NCBI GenBank assembly: GCA_973895155.1
Contig: OZ316895.1
Coordinates: 23,560,001-23,624,000 of the forward strand
Length of the DNA: 64,000 bases
From: Marsupella aquatica
Lineage: Eukaryota > Marchantiophyta
Direction of reading: 5' to 3'
The notes under the pieces are model-generated. The model made no database searches, had not been told where the DNA came from, and worked only from the letters and a program-made list of their open reading frames with translations. The translations under genes were made by a program, and so were the position numbers. Every line of letters begins with the position of its first letter. Within the stretch, counting starts at the first letter, position 1. This document shows, piece by piece, positions 56,090 to 64,000 of the stretch.

Positions 56090-56531
56090 CTCAAATCATC
56101 ATCCCGGTCACCCGGTCTTCTGGAGGTGGGGTAGAGTCTGGGTGGCAGGTTTGGGCTGGGTTTGAAAGGTGTTCGGGCAGGTTAAGGATGGATACGAGCG
56201 AGGTTCCAAGGGGTCTGGGCCAAGTTCGGGTGGGCTGGGGCCGAGTCCGGATCAGGTTTGGATGAGGTTTGGGTGGCTGGGGTGGGGTCCAGGCGGAAAA
56301 GGCCGGGTCGGGGGCGGGAGGGCTGGGTTGAGTGAGTCCTGGCTTGCGGCGGCTACGGCGGGCAAAATAGGGTTCTGAATGGTTCTTTTAGGGTTTGGGC
56401 CGGGTGAAGCGTCGGTCAGGGTCGGGTCGGGGAGGAGCATAAAAGGAGGACCCCCCCCCCCCCCCCCCTCTCCATTCTCATTATCTTGTTTTTCAGGAAG
56501 GGGAGGAGGAGAGGAGGGAAGGAGAGGTAAG
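56090..56531 (+). promoter_or_regulatory. G-rich tract, TATA-like box, C18 run and possible leader exon
   Basis: 56100-56435 is rich in GGGT/GGGC on the plus strand. CATAAAAGG (about 56438-56447) is followed by 18 C (56451-56468), a pyrimidine-rich TCTCCATTCTCATT start-like sequence, a purine-rich GGGGAGGAGGAGAGGAGGG segment and GAGAGGTAAGTTTTTT, a good 5' splice site. Together this looks like a promoter with a short leader exon driving the DNA to the right, perhaps the ORF at 57077. Inference only. Confidence 0.35.
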
Positions 56532-56664
56532 TTTTTTGTTTGTTTTTTGTTTTAGTGTTTTTTTTGTATGTTTTGTGTATGTTTGGTTGAATTTAAGTTT
56601 AAATTTTGTTTTGTTTTGTGTTTTATTTTAATAACCCTAGTGCCAAATGGAGGGGTATGAAGGA

Positions 56665-57015
56665 ATTCTTGTACGCGTGCGCTTGGAGCCTTGGCTTGGT
56701 TTGCGATATTTCGTACCAGAATTTCTTAATACCACCTTATTTAACATTTTAGTATCATTTGTGCATTGAGTGGAACACTTGCAAAGTTAGAGGTATCCAT
56801 GTCGAGATCCATGTGCGCATGCTTGGAGCTTCGGCTCAGTCTGTGAAATTTTGCATGGATATCACAATTTGTCGAGAGTTTTTTCACTTGATCAACAAAT
56901 GGTTGCTAAATTATAGATATCCTATCACATATGTCTAAGTAGGAATGTTAACAACTTTGAAAAAAAAACTTTTGTGCGCATGCTTGAAGCTTGGACTCGG
57001 CCTGCGATAATCCAC
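56665..57015. repeat. three spaced copies of a 40-bp motif
   Basis: GTGCGCATGCTTGGAGCTTC-like motifs, each followed by GGCT(C/T)GGT(C/T)TGCGATA-type sequence, start near 56675 (GTGCGCTTGGAGCCTTGGC), 56811 and 56973. They are separated by unrelated AT-rich DNA. Confidence 0.75.
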
Positions 57016-57076
57016 AATTCCACACAAGAGAAAATCGAGCTCATTTCAAGATGAAGTTGAGAAACTGGGAGGATTT

Positions 57077-57496
57077 TTGGAAAATATGACACTCAACTTG
57101 GAGAAGCATGTTTGGGACAATTTGGCGGCCAACGTGAGCAAGGGTGACACTACATTGCTTGGAAATCCCGAGATATATACACACAAGAGAGATTTGTTAG
57201 TAAAATGGAGTAAAAAGTTGATAATGGCAAAATCAGATAGAAATATAAAATATGTTAACCAGGTCATGCAATTTGAGGATATGAGCATCAAAGGTGATAA
57301 AAAAGGTACACGTCCATCACGTGTAGTTTTGGAGGTCAAGAGTATCCATTTCCTTAAGCCTGAGCAGGTGCAAAATACAGATCACGGCAACAAAGATATC
57401 CAAAAAGATGTGTATACTTTTCGTATATTAAATTGTCCTATCATTCCGGTGAAAGTGATCTTAGTCGCAAAAAGATTCAAGGATGAAGACATATAA
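57077..57496 (+). CDS. hypothetical 139-residue ORF
   Basis: The ORF reads MENMTLNLEKHVWDNLAANV, then VKWSKKLIMAKSDRNIKYVN and RVVLEVKSIHFLKPEQ, ending in VKVILVAKRFKDEDI. The frame is open upstream of the ATG (HKRKSSSFQDEVEKLGGFLE), so the true coding part may begin earlier after an intron. Composition is lysine-rich and soluble. No family recognised; it could be part of a decayed mobile element. Confidence 0.35.
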   Translation: MENMTLNLEKHVWDNLAANVSKGDTTLLGNPEIYTHKRDLLVKWSKKLIMAKSDRNIKYVNQVMQFEDMSIKGDKKGTRPSRVVLEVKSIHFLKPEQVQNTDHGNKDIQKDVYTFRILNCPIIPVKVILVAKRFKDEDI

Positions 57497-58740
57497 GCAT
57501 AAGAGACAAGCAAATGCATTACAAAAAGTGTTTATGGAAGGATAAAATCATAAGTGAATTTTTGGAGCTTTTGCACTGACTTTGAGGATCCGCGAAAACT
57601 TGTTTACAATCACAACAAGAAGCCTTAAAGGATGGGTTAAAGGCCATAATTCTCTTTTTCACAATTTTATGATTTTCCAAAAATATCATAAAAAAATAAC
57701 ACAAAAAATCATCATGTATTTTAATTTTCCACACCTTGGATTTCACACCACAATTAACACAATTTTTCAGACACAAGGTTTTTCATAATTGATATTTCCA
57801 TATTAATTCCTCAATATAACTCTCAACATTAGAGTTTGGGCTCAAAGATCACCAACAAATTAAATCTTACTAGAAAATATACTTTTTATGAACAAAGTCA
57901 TTAACAGCATAAGAGATCAGACTGAAGCCTTCGCCCATCACAAATCAACACTCAATTATTGCTCTTTGCAACCTATGTTTAATTCCTATTTGCCCATCAT
58001 CCTCCATCCTTTATGGGTTACATGTTGTCGTGTGCCCACTGTAGCTAGTCACAACTTGCCCATGACCACTTGTGATTAAATGGAGTCTATCTGCTATCAT
58101 CTACCATTATATGTTTATGATCGCGCATGTATTCGCGCAACAAATTAAACATGTGGACAACACACCAGCTCCAAATGACATGTGAATATTTTATTATTAT
58201 TATCTGACAATCTCCTACATGATTTGCAGGCGCTCCATCATTCTAATTTGTATGATGTGATATGCACCAATTTCATCGATATATTTTAGTCATATCTTGC
58301 CCAAATATTCTTTACATTTCTTATTAGCTTGCGTAACATTTCAACTATCCAAAAAAAATCTCTTTTACAAGTCATTAACATGACATTAATCATATGATTC
58401 TTTTTGGACGTTATATCAAGTATTGTCTATTTTGTATTTGTGAGTCAAATTAATGGATAAAAATAAGATTCATTTCACCTAAGACATACTTGAAACAATA
58501 AAGGAGACCAAACCTTTTGGATATTCTTTTTCATCACATGGATGGAAAAAAATTTCATACTATATACAAGCTCCACACATGCACATACAAAAGTTTCTTT
58601 ATATCATTTTATATTATATCTTACCTAATAAATCTAATAAAAACAACATACACAATAAAAATAAAATTTTTATACCAATTTTTTGTCACCTAATAAAAAT
58701 AACATGCACAAAATAAAAACAAAAATTTATAATGAAACTG
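57497..58740. other. very AT-rich spacer
   Basis: No convincing exon. Runs such as AATAAAAATAAAA and repeated CCTAATAAA are present near 58620-58730. Confidence 0.4.
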
Positions 58741-60540
58741 TAAAGAACAATGGTGGATCTAGCCACCTAGCGCCCTCACCAATCCCAGCACCCACGCCTA
58801 AGTACCCATGATCCCCGAGCATCTCCATGGAATACCTCAAGCAAGCAACCTGGTGTCTCTTGCACCGCCTGCGGCCCCTCCCATCCGAAGTCACGCTTGC
58901 TCTCCAACACGGTCGCTACTCAACGGTCTTCATTGTCTACACAAGCAACCAAGCGTCTCGGTAAGTAACCCATAAGGATCTAGATTTCCCAAGTGTAGCA
59001 TCTTAACTCAAGTTCAACAGGCATTGGTAAGTAGGTCAGAGATAGGTCCTCCCAATGCCATAAGCCGGAACCAGAACCAACACCCATTGTTCGTCCAGAA
59101 CAGCTCCTTCCTGGGCGCAGCCCGGGTTCCCCCTTGTACCTATCCATCACCAACTGACTACCCTGCCCCCAGGACATGCTCATGGCCCAATAGTGTAGCT
59201 TGTTCTAAAGCTTGAATGTACCAAGCTTGTCCCATCACGTCAGGACCAGAATGGCCCCAACTCTAGCACCAACTCCCGGTTCTCGCCCGACTGATGATCT
59301 AGGGGCCAAGTGCCCTTGGAACTCAACCTCCATGCCTACTTGGCCTTGCCTCCCCAACACAAGCTCTCTTGAGAGACTGAATGTGGCTTGACTACTGTTT
59401 CAACATGATTTGGCAAGCAAGCAAGATAGCCCCCGCAAACCCCAAGAACCTATGGCACCCATAGACCCAACTGAAAGAGCTCCTTGAGAGCTTTCCAACG
59501 CACTCAAGAAGTCCTCCAACGGACTTCCCGTTGGAAAGTTATCGTTGTTTTCGTTTGACATTTTCCCTTAGTATCACGGTCACCGCGGCTCAAGACTTCG
59601 GTTCGCTCTTAGCCTTCAAGGAGACACCACTCCCCTCATATATGCTTCTGGAGACTAATGACCGCCGGACCAACTTTGGTCCCCAAATTTTGGCCCCCCA
59701 CCTGGACCCCAACCCGCATGTCTAGGAGCGCCACCAACTGGCAATGCCCATAACTTTCTAATTAGGAGTCCGCAAGCGAGTGTCTTAGCCCGTTGTGATC
59801 TGGTCGACCCAGTGCTCATGCCTAGGCCCTCAGATCTCATTGTTGCCCGAGACCCCCAATCGGCCAAACCGGAGTCAACTCCATTGGCCCTCGGTGGCCT
59901 CAATCCAAGGGGTGTCGCATATCACGCGCGAAGTTTTGGGGAATAAACACCCGAAAACTTAAGTCAATAAATGTTTTTTAGGAATTGTTTTACTCATAAC
60001 TTAATGGAATATTCCAAGAATATTCCCAATTTTGATTTTTAAAAACCATGTGATTCTTATAATTCTCAAAATTAGATTAAAATAACCCAATGTTCTTCAA
60101 CAAAAATTTAAAAATATTTCACTAAACCCAAGAAAAAAATTCGCGCGTGAAAGGTCGGAAGAAAAGAAGTGAGGACCCCGGGCATTGGCCTTGGGTTCAA
60201 GAGGAGCTCTCACTCAAGCCCTCAAAATTCAAAGTCCGTCTAGGGTCCGGACAATCGACCTTGAGTCTAGTCTTTTTTTCTTGACCCGATCAGCCTTTGA
60301 CTAGTCTAAGTCCTTAGTGTGTACCACCAGCTTAGCGCCTTACCTTTGTCAGTGCCACGCCCCATTGTCCACAAGTTTCCCCATGCTAAGTTCTCCCCGG
60401 ATGACCTTTCCGGACCTGGACTATAGAGGAACTCAATGTCAACGTCAGCGACACTGAAACTAAGTGTTAAGGTAATTAAGTTCCACGACTAGAACTAAAT
60501 CCGATGGTTCAGGCAAGAGTTAAACCGGGCCTTACACCAC
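58741..60540. other. GC-richer spacer without identified gene
   Basis: From 58750 to about 59930 the base composition shifts towards C (CCCAACTCTAGCACC-like text), then returns to AT-rich. ORFs on both strands lack conserved features. It could be a remnant of a retroelement, but I see no reverse transcriptase, integrase or long terminal repeat. Confidence 0.4.
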
Positions 60541-60554
60541 ATCTGCACCTATAA

Positions 60555-61272
60555 GTGCATCCGCACCATTGCTCGGCATTGGGCTACGGGCCAGCATTTA
60601 CTCCCATATACAGGCCCGAGGTGTTTTTTGGGGTTGCAATAGTGGTAGGCATTGGCATATTTGTTCCAGGCCAGAATTCTGCCTTTGCCACTGCTACAAA
60701 AGCACATCGACGAAAGCACATCGACAAGCTGTTCTCGCACCACATGTTCACATCTCCTGCCTCGTGCTATCATTTTTCCACTTCGCAGTGTCAAGCCAGC
60801 GCTCCCGCATGCTGAAGTTGATGCCAGCACTCCCGCATGCTGAAAGTTGATTCAAACCCCCATGCGGGGGTTTGTACTCACAGGTGCAACACGAATTTGA
60901 TTCAAACCCCAATGCGGGGGTTTGTACTCACAGATTCAAACCCCCATGCGGGGGTTTGTACTTACAGGTGCAACACGAATTTGATTCAAACCCCAATGCG
61001 GGGGTTTGTACTCACAGGGTGATTTGATTCAAACCCCAATGCGGGGGTTTGTACTCACAGGGTGCAGTTTTTCAGGCATGGACCGGTGCAACACGAATTT
61101 TTCACCCAGACACTATCGCGATGCAAGCCATATCAAGTATGCCAAAAAACTACCTTTGGAAGTGCCAGGCCGCAAAACCAGTGCAGATGCTCTAAAGGGC
61201 TCTGTGCTAATCTTAGGTTTCTCATTATTTACTCTACATGTCACTCCCCTTACACCACAACTGCGTTTATAA
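60555..61272 (+). other. possible small exons around the hairpin repeats
   Basis: Two ORFs have exon-like stretches: 60555-60815 (GPAFTPIYRPEVFFGVAIVV, a single hydrophobic segment) and 61006-61272 (HIKYAKKLPLEVPGRKTSAD, then ALKGSVLILGFSLFTLHVTP, again one hydrophobic segment). They could be parts of a small membrane protein split by the repeat array. No family recognised and no splice junction established. Confidence 0.2.
60849..61060 (+). repeat. five 35-bp hairpin repeats
   Basis: Units at 60849-60883, 60899-60933, 60933-60967, 60983-61017 and 61026-61060. Each starts GATTCAAACCCC and ends TTTGTACT(C/T)ACAG, with CAAACCCC(C/A)ATGC facing GGGGGTTTG: a 9-bp stem around a short loop. Three units are followed by the same GTGCAACACGAATTT or GGTGCA linker. 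Unit starts are 50, 34, 50 and 43 bases apart. Confidence 0.95.
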
Positions 61273-61429
61273 AAGGGTTCACTCCCCATACACCAGAACT
61301 GCTTTTATTAAGAGTTCACTCCCCTTTATAAGAAGCTTACACCCAAAATACAACGAAAGGCAAGCAACCCTAGTATACTAGTCCTGTCTTTCACGCAGGT
61401 CTCTTTCATAACTTTGGTGCTGGTACCCA

Positions 61430-63170
61430 GAGCTAGATCAGAAGCTTAAGAGGGATACAACCAGGATGACAGGAACTTACACGACAGGTAGAATCAGGAC
61501 GATGCTCCTGAATAGAACACAGGTGACACAAGTATTGAACAATAATGTTCAATCTTGTTAATTCGACGACAGAAATTAAACAACATAATTGTCGACAAGG
61601 TTTATCCGACAGCAGGTCAGAAAGGTGTTCCCTCGGAAAAAGGGCTCCACCATCATGAAGACGGCTCCACCAAATGAGGCCAGACACAATCATGAAGAAT
61701 TGATCGCCGGTATGTACTCGAGCAACAATCAAATAACCCATCCGACTTACAAAGTCTTGGGCACTGAAACGATATCTCGAGGTCACTGTAAGCTGCCTCA
61801 GGAAGAAAGATCTTATGTCAAGACAAGTCTTGCAAAATGATCCATCTCAAGGAAAGAGAGGCAGATATATTCATTCGCGATAAGATGAGGTCAGAAACCA
61901 TCCAGGTTCTTCGCTCAACCGGTCCAGATCCTTCACTAAGAACTTTCGATAACCAAAAAACATAATGTGTCTGAACATGGCGCGCGGCATGCTGTCAGAT
62001 GGTGATGCATGTTTGTTTCCTCAAAGGAATTCAGAACAGGTCTATGAATTGGATCATCACTCAGCAAAAACCGACGCTCCACTGCCTCTCTCGTAAGTGG
62101 GAGAACAGGACTCGACTAACTCGTAAACTGCTTGCTTTAAAACCCGTCAGATGGTAGTGCATGTTGAATCCACATGAAATTCAGAACAGGTCTATGATAA
62201 TGATCCTCATTCGGAAGTGGCAAGCTCGCACTATACTAACTCACAGGACGGCAATTTAGGAACATAACGATCGGACGGGCCATCTACAGACCACTGGAGG
62301 CATTTAGGGTGACAAGAGGACCTTTTAAGTCTTCTAGTGACACGTCAATCCTGCTGCTCTACATGAACGCAGAACGAAGACTGACCTGGAGGGATTGAAA
62401 AAGCTAATGTAGAAGGCACCCGCAAACTACAATACTCTCCAGACACGATTGTCCGCGGGAGCGAACAACAGCTCGGCACAACGGTGTCAAGACGAGGCAA
62501 CCTGAGCACCCGTGAAACGTCTATTGAAAGTCACACTACGAATCAGAGAGCAAACCCACATTCGCGACAATGGAAGAATAGAACAAATCAGACAATGGCC
62601 CATAGAATCGCGTCGGGGATTCCATCAGGACTCACCAATATTTTGTATAATAGGGTCTTTGAAGACTGACTGTCCTTGCGGAGAGAAGCAATCTAACATG
62701 ATATCCCTTTCCAAAAAAGTTCCAGTCTAATCTCTCCATCGACATTCCAGTCCGAAACAATGAACCAGAAGGAAAGAGATTTGGACAGGCGAAGCACCGC
62801 AAAGGGAATGAGAACAAAATGAAGGTCCGTCGACCATGTTTCTCGACAACTCCGAACCCAACAGCAGAAAGAAGGCGGCATGCACTGCGACGGACATCCT
62901 GCTCGAAACACAGTAGGATTCCAGAGGCTTCAAACTAAACATGCATGACTCAACATCTGCAATGGAAACGCATCTCAGCGTTAGAAGCTGAAAAACTGCA
63001 CTACTGGGAAAGGTCCAAGCCGGAACGCATGCGGCGTCGAATGCGATGAGGAAACCCCCACCTGACCTAAGAAACATAAGTATTCCTCCGATCGAACGAA
63101 GGTCTGTTGGTGCGGCCGTCATTGAACGCGAGGAGCTTTTAGGGTTTACGGTTTTGGAGTAAGTCTCCAT
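61430..63170 (-). CDS. possible minus-strand gene, 5' region (tentative)
   Basis: At 63170 an ORF begins (METYSKTVNPKSSSRSMTAA) with an AAACCCTAAA telo-box-like string inside it, as often found near plant transcription starts. TTCTTAG|GTCAGG and TTTCCATTGCAG around 63080 and 62955 could be splice sites. The minus strand to about 62400 is T-rich like leaders and introns. Near 61440-61790 a minus ORF includes LTRLNIIVQYLCHLCSIQEH and HRPDSTCR followed by a GTAAGT donor, which could be an internal exon. I cannot join these into a model or name a family. Confidence 0.2.
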
Positions 63171-64000
63171 GGAGAAAAGGGGGGTACGAACCGCTCCGTG
63201 GGGCCAAATAACGTACCCTTGTCATCATCTGGTTTGTGCAAATTTACACACTATAGTATCCAATCCCGGCCTATAGTTAGTTTTATCTAAGGGAAGGATC
63301 CTAACTGATCCCGGCTGTTAGCTGAATGAAAAATTGTTTTCTCAATATTGTTTGATGGACCAAAAACACCTCCTAGTGTGACCTCTGCCTAACCATTTGT
63401 GGCTGGCGGCATCATCATTGATTGTGCAAGAGAGAAGAATTTGGGACAAGTAAACACTATAATATACAATCCTGTTCTTTTGTTCTCATGGTCTGTTATG
63501 GCGAGAAGTTGCCATGGCCATCCAAATATGGTAACATGATTTCCTAAACCCTTCACTCTCTCCTGAGCTTGCACATGCCTTGAAATCTAGTTTTCAAGTG
63601 TACTCCTTGCACTGTCGGGCTGCTTGGCCATGTCACTTATGCTCAAGGCACTTTGGCTCAACTTCATTTACTATTGGCAATTTGGGCTATAATAAATAAC
63701 TATAAAAAAACTTGGCACCTAGCACTAGAATCTACCTCCCAAAATGGTGGGCTGGTGGGCTCGAAGAGTGTGTGCAACCAAACGGCATAACACAGGCCTA
63801 ATCTAGTTCCTACCCACAAAAAATTAATAAAAATTGGAGCCCAGGGCCAGAATTCAACCTCCCATAAAAAATGGGCTGGAACAATGTGTGGGGGAGATTC
63901 TTGAAATGGGGAGGAATTGGTATCCAAACACTATAAGCAGAAAATTTGTACATGAGGGCATGCAAATGCCCTGGAAAATGGTGCTTCTGTTCAAATATGC
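63171..64000. other. right-edge spacer without features
   Basis: No exon or element recognised. TACCTCCCAAAATGGTGGGCTGG and CAACCTCCCATAAAAAATGGGC near 63735 and 63860 are short diverged repeats. Confidence 0.3.

Noticed and set aside
58741-60540. LTR retrotransposon
   Set aside because: Base composition shifts here, but I found no terminal repeats, primer-binding site or polymerase motifs.
60849-61060. CRISPR-like look: 35-bp palindromic repeats with short spacers
   Set aside because: Linkers are 0-15 bases, mostly the same sequence, and the DNA is plant nuclear. There are no cas genes.
1-64000. tRNA or rRNA genes
   Set aside because: I found no sequence with convincing tRNA arms or rRNA similarity while reading; a covariance-model scan would be decisive.

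Overview
The window looks like nuclear DNA of a land plant, most probably a bryophyte and best fitting a liverwort. It has plant-type genes with short GT-AG introns, long AT-rich stretches full of small tandem duplications and decayed mobile-element sequence, a plant signal peptide peptidase, two plant molybdate transporters (MOT1), and a nuclear copy of the mitochondrial gene nad7 that carries its own presequence exon. Nuclear transfer of nad7 with loss of the mitochondrial copy is known in liverworts (Marchantia), and mitochondrial nad7 is also degraded in hornworts. The lineage call is inference.

Layout. 1-2 kb: 5' part of a signal peptide peptidase gene on the minus strand, running off the left edge. 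5.3-18.3 kb: a two-gene block, present twice, of an unusual minus-strand gene (zinc-ribbon-like CxxC pairs, coiled coil, then only the C-terminal half of a BTB domain). One gene of each pair is broken (copies A and C) and the other is intact (B and D). 18.3-23.7 kb: AT-rich repeat-bearing DNA with no convincing gene. 24.6-26.1 kb: intronless MOT1 copy 1, followed by a hairpin-bearing satellite. 27.6-28.0 kb: a broken fragment of the coiled-coil gene at 49-52 kb. 28.4-31.6 kb: nad7 and, immediately downstream on the same strand, a chain of phase-matched exons of an unidentified gene. 34.9-45.5 kb: Helitron-like repeats, a 100-base gap, MOT1 copy 2 (38.8-40.3 kb, duplicated together with its upstream DNA), and several minisatellites. 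46.8-47.4 kb: a small two-exon gene beside an ACGTT-dense stretch. 49.3-51.9 kb: a two-exon coiled-coil gene (787 residues predicted). 53.7-54.4 kb: a single-exon, highly charged helical protein. 56-64 kb: G-rich and low-complexity DNA, a possible 139-residue ORF, five hairpin repeats near 61 kb, and a possible minus-strand gene start near 63.2 kb.

The identifiable genes do not form one pathway: intramembrane proteolysis (SPP), molybdate uptake (MOT1 pair) and mitochondrial complex I (NAD7) are neighbours by chance. The parts most worth a second look are the alternating dead/alive pattern of the half-BTB array, the exon chain behind nad7 (which could mean that nad7 landed inside an intron of a host gene and borrowed its presequence exon), and the signature-motif changes in the second MOT1. 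All exon boundaries were read by eye from splice consensus, reading phase and family resemblance; there is no transcript evidence.
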